From contig CALQOD010000029.1 of the NCBI GenBank assembly GCA_943332105.1, positions 1 to 32,582 of the forward strand: a stretch of DNA of 32,582 nt, in the 5' to 3' direction. Every line of letters begins with the position of its first letter. The first letter of the stretch is position 1. Made by a program: the position numbers and the translations under genes. The notes below the pieces were generated by a model. That model had not been told where the DNA came from, ran no database searches, and saw only the letters and a program-made list of their open reading frames with translations. The DNA comes from Chitinophaga pinensis (lineage in GTDB: Bacteria > Bacteroidota > Bacteroidia > AKYH767-A > OLB10). Shown here one piece after another: positions 1 to 9,673 of the stretch.

Positions 1-387
1 GGCGGACAGAATGTAAATAAAGTAGAAACCAAAGTGCAGTTAACGCATAAGCCAACTGGAATTGTTGTTACCTGTCAGATAGAGCGTTCACAACTTGGAA
101 ACCGTGAACGTGCAATGCAAATGTTACGGTCACGCCTATACGAAATGGAGCTTAATAAACGAAATAACGAAGTTTCTAGTCGCCGTAAGACATTAGTTTC
201 TACGGGAGATCGTTCAGCAAAAATCCGCACCTATAATTATCCGCAAAGTCGTGTTACAGATCATCGAATTGGATTTACAAGTCATAATTTACCAGCTACT
301 ATGAATGGAGATATTCAGCAGTTTATTGATGCATTACAATTTGCTGAGAATACCGAGAAGATGAAAGAAGAAACAATGATGAGTTAA
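1..387 (+). CDS. prfA: Peptide chain release factor 1, C-terminal part (5' truncated by window edge)
   Basis: Frame 1 is open from base 1: [23 protein letters not shown]... The GGQ class-I release factor motif is the first three codons, followed by the RF1 tail [11 protein letters not shown]. The ORF-track start at 34 is an internal GTG. Confidence 0.95.
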   Translation, partial: GGQNVNKVETKVQLTHKPTGIVVTCQIERSQLGNRERAMQMLRSRLYEMELNKRNNEVSSRRKTLVSTGDRSAKIRTYNYPQSRVTDHRIGFTSHNLPATMNGDIQQFIDALQFAENTEKMKEETMMS

Positions 388-391
388 TACC

Positions 392-1216
392 ATGAATCGA
401 TCAGAATTATTTCAGCAAATAAAATTAAAGAAGTCATACTTGTGTGTAGGATTAGATACAGATATTGAGAAAATTCCTTCTCATTTACTGACAGCTGATG
501 ATCCGATTTTTGAGTTTAATAAGGCAATCATAGATGCGACTAAAGAATATTGCGTAGCCTATAAACCTAATTTGGCTTTTTACGAAGTATTAGGCATTAA
601 GGGGTGGGAAAGTTTAAAAAAGACAATTGATTATATTCCAAATGGCTGTTTAATTATTGCGGATGCAAAACGTGGCGATATCGGTAATACGTCGGCGTTA
701 TATGCCAAGGCTTTTTTTAATGAACTTAAGGCGGATGCTGTTACGGTTGCTCCTTATATGGGTAAAGATTCGGTCACTCCCTTTTTGAATTTTGAAAATA
801 AATGGGTAATAGTTTTAGCTTTAACATCAAACGAAGGAGCTAACGATTTTCAAACATCCTTGTTGGAAGAATCAAACGTACCATTATATGAAAAAGTAAT
901 TTGTGCTGTTCAATCATGGGGTAATCCAGATCAGATTATGTTTGTTATTGGTGCAACGCGTGTAGAGCAATTCGCGCATGTTCGTTCTCTAGCACCAAAC
1001 AATTTTTTTCTGGTTCCAGGTATTGGTGCACAAGGCGGTGATTTAAAAGCAATTTCGAAAGCGGGATTTAATAATGAATGCGGATTGCTTGTAAATTCTT
1101 CTCGACAAATTATTTATGCTGGGAATCATGAAGATTTTGCAATGAGGGCTAGGGAAGAGGCAAGAAAGGTTCAGCAAGAGATGGAAGCGTTATTGTCCGA
1201 AGCTGGCTTGATTTAA
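392..1216 (+). CDS. pyrF: Orotidine 5'-phosphate decarboxylase (type 2)
   Basis: [24 protein letters not shown] and [10 protein letters not shown] motifs of OMP decarboxylase; directly follows prfA. Confidence 0.95.
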   Translation: MNRSELFQQIKLKKSYLCVGLDTDIEKIPSHLLTADDPIFEFNKAIIDATKEYCVAYKPNLAFYEVLGIKGWESLKKTIDYIPNGCLIIADAKRGDIGNTSALYAKAFFNELKADAVTVAPYMGKDSVTPFLNFENKWVIVLALTSNEGANDFQTSLLEESNVPLYEKVICAVQSWGNPDQIMFVIGATRVEQFAHVRSLAPNNFFLVPGIGAQGGDLKAISKAGFNNECGLLVNSSRQIIYAGNHEDFAMRAREEARKVQQEMEALLSEAGLI

Positions 1217-1323
1217 TTTGCAATTTATTTTCTTGAATTTTTAAAAACCAAATTCGTTTTTTGAAGTAATCGTTTTTAAACGACTATAAGTACTTATTAA
1301 CCGAATAATCTTTTTACAGCATT

Positions 1324-1343
1324 ATAATTTTGTACAAAATTAT
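1324..1343. promoter_or_regulatory. 20-bp perfect palindrome overlapping a TAnnTTTG element
   Basis: ATAATTTTGTACAAAATTAT equals its own reverse complement; TAATTTTG (1325-1332) fits the Bacteroidetes -7 consensus; 5 bp from the ATG at 1349. Confidence 0.45.
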
Positions 1344-1348
1344 TTTTC

Positions 1349-2245
1349 ATGCGATTAAATAAATGGAAGTATCTTTTCAAGACCTACTTTAATTACACTG
1401 TTAAAGAGCAGCGAGCAATTAGTGTTTTGATGTTCATTATTTTTTTTCTTCAAACAACTTTAATCGTTATGCATTTTATCCCAATAAATGGCACATCACG
1501 AAACGACACTGTTGTAAATGATAAGGTTGAAGCAAAAGATGGTATTAAGAATTTTGTAACTGTTACATCGCGTACAATAAAAATTCAAAAAGTAAAGCCC
1601 CAACTGTTTTCTTTTAATCCCAATACTATTGTTCTTAATGATTGGGTGCGTTTAGGATTGACCGAAAAACAGAGTCAGGTGATTTTGAAATATATAAGTA
1701 AAGGAGGCTACTTTAAGGTAAAAAATGATTTAAGGAAAATGCGCGTAATAAAACCAGATTTGTTCCAACTATGGCAGAATTATATTTTATTGCCCGATAC
1801 TTTGTCCGACCATAAAAAATATTCAGGCGCTTCAAAACCGATTGAAGAGAAAATAGCAAAAATGAATATTAATCAGGCCTCAATTGAAGAGCTGGATCAG
1901 CTGCCTTTGGTAGGAGAAGGAAGAGCAAAAGCAATTGTATATTATCGGGAAAAACTAGGCGGATTTATTTCTGTTGAGCAGTTATTAGAAATCAAGTGTA
2001 TTCCTGATTCTGTTTATCGGATTATTGAGTCGAAGGTGACTACAGATGGGAAAATCATTAATCCTTTAAACATTAATGCAGACAGTTTATTTCATCCTTA
2101 TCTACCCAAATCACTGGCTAAAATGATTGTAACTTATCGACAACAGCATAAAAATTATCAACGAATTGACGACTTACGCATTTTACCCTTGTATGATGAC
2201 AAAATCATGCGTAAAATTGCACCTTATTTAATAGTAAAGCCATAA
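1349..2245 (+). CDS. Membrane-anchored helix-hairpin-helix (ComEA-like) protein
   Basis: N-terminal TM segment (ISVLMFIIFFLQTTLIVMHF) and repeated HhH signatures such as MNINQASIEELDQLPLVGEGRAKAIVYYREKLGGF. Confidence 0.8.
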   Translation: MRLNKWKYLFKTYFNYTVKEQRAISVLMFIIFFLQTTLIVMHFIPINGTSRNDTVVNDKVEAKDGIKNFVTVTSRTIKIQKVKPQLFSFNPNTIVLNDWVRLGLTEKQSQVILKYISKGGYFKVKNDLRKMRVIKPDLFQLWQNYILLPDTLSDHKKYSGASKPIEEKIAKMNINQASIEELDQLPLVGEGRAKAIVYYREKLGGFISVEQLLEIKCIPDSVYRIIESKVTTDGKIINPLNINADSLFHPYLPKSLAKMIVTYRQQHKNYQRIDDLRILPLYDDKIMRKIAPYLIVKP

Positions 2246-2248
2246 GCC

Positions 2249-3391
2249 ATGGATTTTAAGTCAACAGAAAATCAAGAAATGATTGCGCAGACAGTGCGCG
2301 ATTTTGCAGAAAAAAATATTCGTCCTTTTTTAATGGATTGGGATGAGTCGCAAACATTCCCTATTGAGTTATTTAAAAAGCTAGGTGAATTAGGTTTAAT
2401 GGGAGTATTGGTTCCAGAAGAATATGGCGGAGCTGGTTTAGGGTATTTTGAATATGTAACTGCAATTCAAGAGTTAGCTCGTGTTTGTGGTTCGGTTGGA
2501 TTATCAATGGCTGCACATAATTCTTTATGCACTGGTCATATCTTAACTTTTGGAAATGAAGAGCAGAAGAAAAAATACTTACCGAAGTTAGCATCTGCGG
2601 AGCATATCGGAGCATGGGGTTTAACAGAAGCAAATACAGGTTCTGATGCCATGCGTATGCGTTGTGTAGCGAAGCAAGATGGAGACTATTGGGTAATTAA
2701 TGGAGCGAAAAACTGGATTACGCATGGTATTTCTGGAGATATTGCTGTTGTTTTAGCGCGTACAGGTGAATTATTAGATTCTAGTGGAATTACTGCATTT
2801 GTTGTTGAGCGTGGAACTTCAGGATTTAAAGCGGGCAAGAAAGAAAATAAATTAGGAATGCGTGCTTCTGAAACTGCTGAAATGATTTTTGAAGATTGTC
2901 GCGTACACCAAAGTCAGGTGTTGGGTAAAGTAGGCGACGGATTTAAACAAGCCATGAAAATTTTAGATGGTGGTCGTATATCGATTGCTGCATTAAGTTT
3001 AGGAATTGCAAAAGGTGCGTTTGATGCTTCAGTGAAATATTCTCAAGAGCGCGAACAATTCGGGCAACCAATATCAAATTTTCAAGGAATCTCTTTTAAG
3101 TTGGCCGATATGGCTACTCAGATTGAAGCAGCAGAATTATTGACACTACAAGCAGCAGATTTAAAAAATCGTGGCGAAAAAATGACGAAGCAATCAGCTT
3201 TTGCAAAGTATTATGCAAGTGAAGTTGCTGTTAGGTGTGCTACAGAATCAGTGCAAATTTTTGGTGGTTATGGTTATACAAAGGATTTTCCAGTAGAAAA
3301 ATTTTATCGTGATTCAAAGTTGTGTACGATAGGTGAGGGGACATCTGAAATTCAAAAGCTTGTTATTGCTAGAAACATTTTATCAGCTTAA
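2249..3391 (+). CDS. Acyl-CoA dehydrogenase
   Basis: [55 protein letters not shown] signatures. Confidence 0.95.
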   Translation: MDFKSTENQEMIAQTVRDFAEKNIRPFLMDWDESQTFPIELFKKLGELGLMGVLVPEEYGGAGLGYFEYVTAIQELARVCGSVGLSMAAHNSLCTGHILTFGNEEQKKKYLPKLASAEHIGAWGLTEANTGSDAMRMRCVAKQDGDYWVINGAKNWITHGISGDIAVVLARTGELLDSSGITAFVVERGTSGFKAGKKENKLGMRASETAEMIFEDCRVHQSQVLGKVGDGFKQAMKILDGGRISIAALSLGIAKGAFDASVKYSQEREQFGQPISNFQGISFKLADMATQIEAAELLTLQAADLKNRGEKMTKQSAFAKYYASEVAVRCATESVQIFGGYGYTKDFPVEKFYRDSKLCTIGEGTSEIQKLVIARNILSA

Positions 3392-3413
3392 TAGTAAAAT
3401 AATACAATTCTAC

Positions 3414-3440
3414 AGGCGTATCATTTGATGCGCCTTTTTT
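3414..3440 (+). terminator. Rho-independent terminator after acyl-CoA dehydrogenase
   Basis: AGGCGTATCA-TT-TGATGCGCCT stem followed by T-run (one T-G wobble). Confidence 0.7.
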
Positions 3441-3684
3441 ATATCCAGCAAATTACAACAATCATCAAAATAAAAAAACTGGCAACCGACAACAGAGTAA
3501 TCATACAACCACTTCCAACACTTGTTCGATTGTAAATTCTATTGTATGCTGCTTTCTTCGGATTGGTGAGCCATCCCCAGCCGCGTGGCGCTTTAAACCC
3601 TAAGCTATGACGAATATATCTTTTTACCGAGGTGCGTGCTGCAATGCGCTTATTAATATTGGGAATGCGAAAACCAAATTTCAT
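3439..3684 (-). CDS. Small basic protein with C-terminal transmembrane helix, unknown function
   Basis: 81 aa; Arg/Lys-rich N-terminal part (KRIAARTSVKRYIRHSLGFKAPRGWGWLTNPKKAAYNRIYNRTSV) and terminal hydrophobic helix (MITLLSVASFFILMIVVICWI). Confidence 0.6.
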   Translation of the reverse strand: MKFGFRIPNINKRIAARTSVKRYIRHSLGFKAPRGWGWLTNPKKAAYNRIYNRTSVGSGCMITLLSVASFFILMIVVICWI

Positions 3685-3704
3685 AGGGTAAAAGATTAAT
3701 ATAA

Positions 3705-3736
3705 AAATAAAAAGTCTTGTATTACTGCAAGACTTT
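3705..3736 (-). terminator. Rho-independent terminator of the TPR/barrel operon
   Basis: AAAGTCTTG...CAAGACTTT stem followed on the minus strand by TTTTTATTTTTAT, just past the stop at 3759. Confidence 0.7.
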
Positions 3737-3758
3737 ACTAAATAATATTTTTTGTTTA

Positions 3759-5507
3759 TTAGAAAGAATAGGTCAATCCTGCCATTCCAACAAAACGATA
3801 ATTTGGATAGTTGTAGTAACGGAAGTAGCGTGTGAATCCTACATTGTTTAAGCTTATAAACACCGAAAGCAATTTCGTGTAACGATAATCAACTGTCAAA
3901 TTAGCATCAACATAGCCTTTTAATTTTATTTCTTTTGTTACAAGTAAATGTGATGCTTGTGTTGTATCGATACCGATACCGTACTCCAGTCCGTTCGATT
4001 CACCAACATAGAATATATCAGCCTTTGCAAATATTTTTTCTGCTATTGCATACGATCCATGTAAGCCCGCTCGTAAAGCTGGAATATAAAGTGGCTTACT
4101 TAATTTATTTGTTTTGTAGTTATTGTATTCAATACTGATTCCTGCAGTCGTTTTCTCTGCAAATTTGTATTCTAATGCGCCAGTTGCTTTGATGTATGTT
4201 GCTTTATCATACTTAACATTAAATGTAGTTGGAAAATCGCGTAATGTGCCAGGACTTACTGTATCAACTGTGTTGTAGAAGAAAGGCATATTCGATAAGT
4301 CGGAATAAGAAGCAGATGCCGTTAAAATTAAATTGTGATCAAGCTTAATCTTAGTTCCTGCTTCAAACATAATTTTGTTGTTAGTGTTTTGAAGGAAAGT
4401 GTATTTACCCAAATATGGATTTTGATTTCCGAATGAGCGAAGGTCGTTACGTTGTAAATCGCCATTAACTTTTCCATAAACACTAAAGGTTTCTGGTATT
4501 AATTGATACGAAGCTAACAAGTAAGGATAAATTCTAAACGATCCGATATTATCTTCTGTTTCTCCTACTAAGTTAGCACCAATACTTAAGGAAGTTAGAT
4601 TCTTTTTAATATTCACTCTTGGCATAATTCTCAAAATATTTCTTGTGAATTCAAGAGCGTCTGCATTGTATTTTCCTGCATCATAAGAAACATCTAACGT
4701 AGCGTTTCCTTTGCTAACTGTTTTCTCTGCGCCAGCTTTTATCGTTATGTTATTTTCTGATGATTTATAGTTATCAGAAAAAGTATAGAATGCAGCGCCA
4801 CCATTAAAGGCAATGGCATCATCATTTTTCTTTTTGGTTTGTATCCCGAATGCCGCATTTACATCTTGTAGGATATGCTTTGTTTCTGCTTTAGAAAATA
4901 AATCCGGTGCTTTATATCCATAGTAGTGAACAAGGTCTCTTTTAAATCCTAAGTCAGCATTGATACTTAACTTATCGAAATAGCGGATACCCGTCGCATT
5001 TAGTGCATCATGGCTGTTTGATGGATTTCCATAATCTGTAATTCCACCCGTACTCGACAAGTGATTGAATCGAACTCCTGCATTAAATTCTTTCGAACGA
5101 AGCGAATTAAAATACAAATCTACCATTGGAAGATTCTCTAATCCGTAACCAGCCTTAATAAATCCCTTGTATAATTTTTTAATATTATCATCCTTGATTT
5201 TAACAGGCTTAATAGGAGAAAGATTATAATTTGAATTTATCGGCTTAGGATCTATTGAGTAAGTAAGGATAGGCGGGTTGAAAATTGATGTATCGCCTAC
5301 TGGTGTAATATTTATTTTATATGCATCATTTAAGATGGGAGTGTATTCTTTATAAACATTAATATCTTCATTGCCTAAATTCTTTGTTCCTAATTTTGTA
5401 GTGTCTGAAACTGTTTGTGCCATACTATTCATCGACACTAACAGTGTAAATATTGCTATCAAAAAACAATGGGTTGCTGTTTTATATTTTGAATTTATCA
5501 TAATCAT
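3759..5507 (-). CDS. Outer-membrane beta-barrel protein (TonB-dependent-receptor-like barrel)
   Basis: Signal peptide (ATHCFLIAIFTLLVSMNSMAQ); alternating amphipathic strands; terminal strand YRFVGMAGLTYSF ending in aromatic F. Start moved from 5522 to the internal ATG at 5507 (or 5501). Confidence 0.75.
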   Translation of the reverse strand: MIMINSKYKTATHCFLIAIFTLLVSMNSMAQTVSDTTKLGTKNLGNEDINVYKEYTPILNDAYKINITPVGDTSIFNPPILTYSIDPKPINSNYNLSPIKPVKIKDDNIKKLYKGFIKAGYGLENLPMVDLYFNSLRSKEFNAGVRFNHLSSTGGITDYGNPSNSHDALNATGIRYFDKLSINADLGFKRDLVHYYGYKAPDLFSKAETKHILQDVNAAFGIQTKKKNDDAIAFNGGAAFYTFSDNYKSSENNITIKAGAEKTVSKGNATLDVSYDAGKYNADALEFTRNILRIMPRVNIKKNLTSLSIGANLVGETEDNIGSFRIYPYLLASYQLIPETFSVYGKVNGDLQRNDLRSFGNQNPYLGKYTFLQNTNNKIMFEAGTKIKLDHNLILTASASYSDLSNMPFFYNTVDTVSPGTLRDFPTTFNVKYDKATYIKATGALEYKFAEKTTAGISIEYNNYKTNKLSKPLYIPALRAGLHGSYAIAEKIFAKADIFYVGESNGLEYGIGIDTTQASHLLVTKEIKLKGYVDANLTVDYRYTKLLSVFISLNNVGFTRYFRYYNYPNYRFVGMAGLTYSF

Positions 5508-5527
5508 TTCTCTTAAGTGCAAAAAAA

Positions 5528-8500
5528 TTATTTATTGTTATTGATATCAGTTTCTTGTTCTTTCGGTTCTTCCGGTTTAAGTAAGTCTTTCGATTCCTTA
5601 GCTTCTAATGCATTTAATTTTTCTGTTGCTAATGCTTTGATATCTTCTGGGTCTAAAGGGTCTACTTCAAAGTTTTCGATTATACTTTGTAGTGTTTGCT
5701 TGGCTTGGAATGTATCTTTTAAAGAAACGTAATTATCTGCAAGTAGGATAAACGATTTACCAATCCAGTAATCATACGATGGTACTTCGTTGATGATTTC
5801 AAAACATTTGTTTTGAGAAGCCTTGAAATTGTTTTGCTTGTATTCTATCAATGCTAGGTTGTATCGCGATTCAGCCCCAATTTCACTACTTTGTTTAGCA
5901 GTCAACTGAAACTCTTTTTTTGAAGTAGAAAAATCATCTGTAAGTAAAGCACAGCGCCCATTTGTTAGATGTGCCTCTGCTGTAATTTCATTGGAAACTT
6001 TTTCTGCAGACAATAATTTTTGAGAGTATAACAGAGCCTGATCATATTGCTTGTTATTGAAATGGCATCTCATTAATCCTGTTTGAGCATAAATAATATT
6101 GTCTCTTAAATCAGCAGTTTGCTCTAGCTTAGTATAATGTAGAATTGCTTTTTCGTATGCTTTGTTTTTGTAATTAATATTACCCGCTTTCAGCAATGAC
6201 TTTTCAGAAAATATATTTTTCGGCTGTCCAACTATTAATTCATATCCAGATAATGCCTCTCCAAATTTATTTGATCTATAATCACATTCTGATATATAGA
6301 AAGTGGCATTTAACTTAAATATTCCATTTTCAAATTGGTCTAGGTATTTTTTGAATGATATTTTTGCTTCGTCAAATTTTTGATTTAAATATTGTTGCTC
6401 TGCTGCTTCAAATGTGATTGAATCCTGCGCACTTTCACTAATGCTTACATTAGATACATTTTTAGCATACTCAAAATATTTATCTGGTGTTCCGTTTGAA
6501 ATATAAATACTTTTAATAGTAGCCAATGCTTCAGATGCTTCCGGCGATCCAGGATATTCGCTAACTACTTTTTTGAAGATATTTAACGCTTCATCATCTT
6601 CTTTATTATTAAAATAGATCAATCCAAGATTTAACTGCGCCTTCTTGGCATAAATACTATTAGGAAATTCACGTAGTAAATCATTAAATAATTTTTTTGC
6701 TTCATTAGAATTTCCTGATGACATTTGTGCTTTTCCTTGTTCGTATAATCCATCTGCCTTGAATTTTGATTTAGGGTATTGCGTGAGCAATGTATTCATC
6801 GTTGCTGTTTTACCATCAATATCTCCAAGTAATCCTTGCAAAATTCCCTTTTGAAATAATGCATAATCGCTAGATGCTGCCTGATCGTCGATAGCTTGCT
6901 GGTAATAAGGTAATGCAGGTTCAAACTGTCTCGTAACATAAAAACAATCTCCTATTCTAATTAAACAGTCATCAAATGTAGATTTAGAAACTTCTCCTTT
7001 TTTGGCTATGTATTTTCTAAACCAAGTAGAAGCTTCGTTATATTCAATGTTTTTAAAATAGGCATATCCTAAATTGTAATGGCCTAATTCGTAAAATTCG
7101 GTATTAACTGATGATGGATTGAATATGAAAATTCTATACTGTTTAGTTGCAGCTGCAAATTTATTCTGCTTGTATAGCGCCTCCGCTTTCCAATACATTG
7201 CTAATGCTCTTAAATTTTGATCGATATCATTTATAATAGCTTTTTCGAACATCGTAATAGCATTATCAAGGTAACCATCATTAAATAGTTCAACTCCTCT
7301 GTAATAGGCAACTTTTTGGTAAGCTTCTTTTGAACGGTTCGTTTTAACTTTAATGTTATCGAGAGCAGTTAGTGCGTCTTTGTAGTTTCTTGTATTTAAA
7401 TATAAAACAGCAATTAATTCGTTCGATTCATCAGCATATTTCGAATTAGGATAATTAATTAAAAAGTTTCTGAAAGCATTTAATGCTACGGGTTGAAATC
7501 CTAGTTCATACGAAAGTTTAGCGTAATTGAATTGAGATGATTCACTAATACTTGGGTCGAAGGTGTTCTTGCCAGCAAATTGAAATGCATTTCTTGCTGC
7601 CTGTTTGTTCTTCGCTTTCAAATAGCAATCTGCTAAATGGTAATATGCATTCTGACCTGTTGAGTCATTCACTTCTGTTACTTTTTCGAAATTCGCAGCA
7701 GCGGTTTTGTAGTCGCCAATATTATATTCGCAATATGCAATTGAATAACGATCATCTCTATTGATAGCAGGAACACTCGATTGGTAAGTATCAAAATAAA
7801 TTAAAGCATTTTTATAATCGCCAGAACGGTAATACGACTCTGCAATTATTCGATTAATTTCTGAAGCGTTTTGCGGATTTGATTTTTTTAGAATGTCTGT
7901 ACCGTATTTTATTACTTCGTTATATTTTTGCTGTTCAAAATACATTTGAGTAATGTAGTATGGCACTAGTGGGCTAAATGTGGCTGAAGAATCTAATTTC
8001 TTGAAATATTCTAATGCCGTATTAAAATTATTTTGAGTGTATGCAATATGTCCGTAATAATATTGTGCAGCAGTTTGGTACTTAGACTGAACTTCTAAAA
8101 TTTCATGAAATTTTTTAGATGCATTTTCTTGATCATTTTTAGCAAAATAGCAATAGCCTGATTTAAAATAATATTCTGATATTTCGTCACCAGACAAATA
8201 ATAAACATCTGCTTTTTCAAGTGCAGTCAATGATTTTCCATATTGCTTGGTTCGGTAGTACATTTTTCCTAGACAAAACCAAGCAAGAGGCGCTTTTGTG
8301 CTTTCTGGATATTTCTCAATAAAGAATTGTAGCTTGGCTTCTGCATCAGGATTAAAGAGCTCAAAAGATGATACTGCAGAGTAATAAGCCGCATTTATTT
8401 TATAGGGCAAAGCGCCCTTTAAAGAAATCGAATAGCTGTCAAACAAATCGATGGCCGCACCATATTTTTCTTTAATGAATAGCTCGTAAGCTGTTTTATA

Positions 8501-8599
8501 GTCTTTGTCGGCCTCAGTATATAATTCTGTATGCTGTGCGAATGAAATCCTAGAGCAAAGCAATCCTGCCAGGATTAAAATTTTTAGTTTATGCTTCAT
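5528..8599 (-). CDS. Exported multi-TPR protein
   Basis: Signal peptide MKHKLKILILAGLLCSRISFAQ; many TPR-type repeats (e.g. ALEYFKKLDSSATFSPLVPYYITQMYFEQQKYNEVIKY, AKKAQLNLGLIYFNNKEDDEALNIFKKVVSEYPGS). ATG at 8599 preferred over the GTG at 8611. Confidence 0.85.
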   Translation of the reverse strand: MKHKLKILILAGLLCSRISFAQHTELYTEADKDYKTAYELFIKEKYGAAIDLFDSYSISLKGALPYKINAAYYSAVSSFELFNPDAEAKLQFFIEKYPESTKAPLAWFCLGKMYYRTKQYGKSLTALEKADVYYLSGDEISEYYFKSGYCYFAKNDQENASKKFHEILEVQSKYQTAAQYYYGHIAYTQNNFNTALEYFKKLDSSATFSPLVPYYITQMYFEQQKYNEVIKYGTDILKKSNPQNASEINRIIAESYYRSGDYKNALIYFDTYQSSVPAINRDDRYSIAYCEYNIGDYKTAAANFEKVTEVNDSTGQNAYYHLADCYLKAKNKQAARNAFQFAGKNTFDPSISESSQFNYAKLSYELGFQPVALNAFRNFLINYPNSKYADESNELIAVLYLNTRNYKDALTALDNIKVKTNRSKEAYQKVAYYRGVELFNDGYLDNAITMFEKAIINDIDQNLRALAMYWKAEALYKQNKFAAATKQYRIFIFNPSSVNTEFYELGHYNLGYAYFKNIEYNEASTWFRKYIAKKGEVSKSTFDDCLIRIGDCFYVTRQFEPALPYYQQAIDDQAASSDYALFQKGILQGLLGDIDGKTATMNTLLTQYPKSKFKADGLYEQGKAQMSSGNSNEAKKLFNDLLREFPNSIYAKKAQLNLGLIYFNNKEDDEALNIFKKVVSEYPGSPEASEALATIKSIYISNGTPDKYFEYAKNVSNVSISESAQDSITFEAAEQQYLNQKFDEAKISFKKYLDQFENGIFKLNATFYISECDYRSNKFGEALSGYELIVGQPKNIFSEKSLLKAGNINYKNKAYEKAILHYTKLEQTADLRDNIIYAQTGLMRCHFNNKQYDQALLYSQKLLSAEKVSNEITAEAHLTNGRCALLTDDFSTSKKEFQLTAKQSSEIGAESRYNLALIEYKQNNFKASQNKCFEIINEVPSYDYWIGKSFILLADNYVSLKDTFQAKQTLQSIIENFEVDPLDPEDIKALATEKLNALEAKESKDLLKPEEPKEQETDINNNK

Positions 8600-8783
8600 G
8601 TTTGGGTACACCTATGGAAGTTCAAAATTACAGCTATGAAACGGCAGTAGTGAATGAATTAGTGTATTAATGCCCTATTTTATCAACAGCAAAGTGTATA
8701 TAATTAACATCGTAAACAAGTTATGTAATCGGTGCAACATAATATTTTTACCTTCGTTATAATTAGCTATTAATTTAAAAATC

Positions 8784-9626
8784 ATGAAAAAACTTTCATT
8801 AGTTCTAATTTCAATCGTTCTTTTTGCTTTTAGCTCGTGTAAGAAGGATAAGCCTGCAATTTCTGGCGACAATGATACTTCAACAAGTATTGAAAATGCA
8901 ATGTCAGATGCAGCTTTTAACGATGTTGCGAATATCGTCGATGAAGGCTATACGGGTTCTATTAGTTCATACAAAACGGCTGGGTATTCAGTGTTCTTAT
9001 CAACTTGTGCTGCTGTTACATTTGATACGACATCAAATCCTAAATCATTTAGCGTTGATTTTGGTGCTACTAATTGTTTATGCAATGATGGCAATTATCG
9101 AAGAGGGAAAATCAATGTTGGTTTTCAAGGCTTTTACAGAGATAGTGGAAGTGTGCATTCTATAACTTTTGATAATTATTTTGTCAACAACAATAAAATT
9201 GATGGTGCAAAAACAGTCACAAATAAAGGCAGAAATAGCAATGGAAAATTAACTTATGATGTTGTTATAAATGGAACAATAACCTGGGATGCTGCTTATT
9301 TTGGAAGTGTATGTACTAGCAGTTATTTAGCAAATCGCACTCGAGTTTGGAGTCAGGGTGAATCAACATTATTATGGACAGATGATGTATATCTGATTAG
9401 CGGAACACAGAGTGGAGTGACACATACTGGTTTGTCTTATTCTGCCAATACGGTCTCACCATTAAAAAAGGAAATTGGCTACCGACATATTACAGATGGA
9501 ACATTGGCTTTCACTCCGCAAGGGTTGTTTACTAGATATATCAATTATGGTTATCCGAATGGGGCTAGAGATAATTTAGCACGAGTTACTATCAATGGCT
9601 ATGATTTTGTAATTCAGCTTAAATAA
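8784..9626 (+). CDS. Hypothetical lipoprotein
   Basis: MKKLSLVLISIVLFAFSSCKKDKP: signal peptide with lipobox and Bacteroidetes-style charged residues after Cys; no domain recognised. Confidence 0.75.
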   Translation: MKKLSLVLISIVLFAFSSCKKDKPAISGDNDTSTSIENAMSDAAFNDVANIVDEGYTGSISSYKTAGYSVFLSTCAAVTFDTTSNPKSFSVDFGATNCLCNDGNYRRGKINVGFQGFYRDSGSVHSITFDNYFVNNNKIDGAKTVTNKGRNSNGKLTYDVVINGTITWDAAYFGSVCTSSYLANRTRVWSQGESTLLWTDDVYLISGTQSGVTHTGLSYSANTVSPLKKEIGYRHITDGTLAFTPQGLFTRYINYGYPNGARDNLARVTINGYDFVIQLK

Positions 9627-9640
9627 GAATTGTGGTAATT

Positions 9641-9670
9641 AAAAATGGGACGAAAATTCGTCCCGTTTTT
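9641..9670. terminator. Bidirectional terminator between convergent genes
   Basis: GGGACGAA-AA-TTCGTCCC stem flanked by A-run on the left and GTTTTTGTTTT on the right. Confidence 0.75.
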
Positions 9671-9673
9671 GTT

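Noticed and set aside
2373-2633. Minus-strand ORF within acyl-CoA dehydrogenase
   Set aside because: Shadow ORF antisense to a strongly conserved enzyme.
8824-9165. 113-aa plus-strand ORF inside the 8784-9626 lipoprotein
   Set aside because: Alternative frame of a gene with a good signal peptide and lipobox; no own domain or start context.
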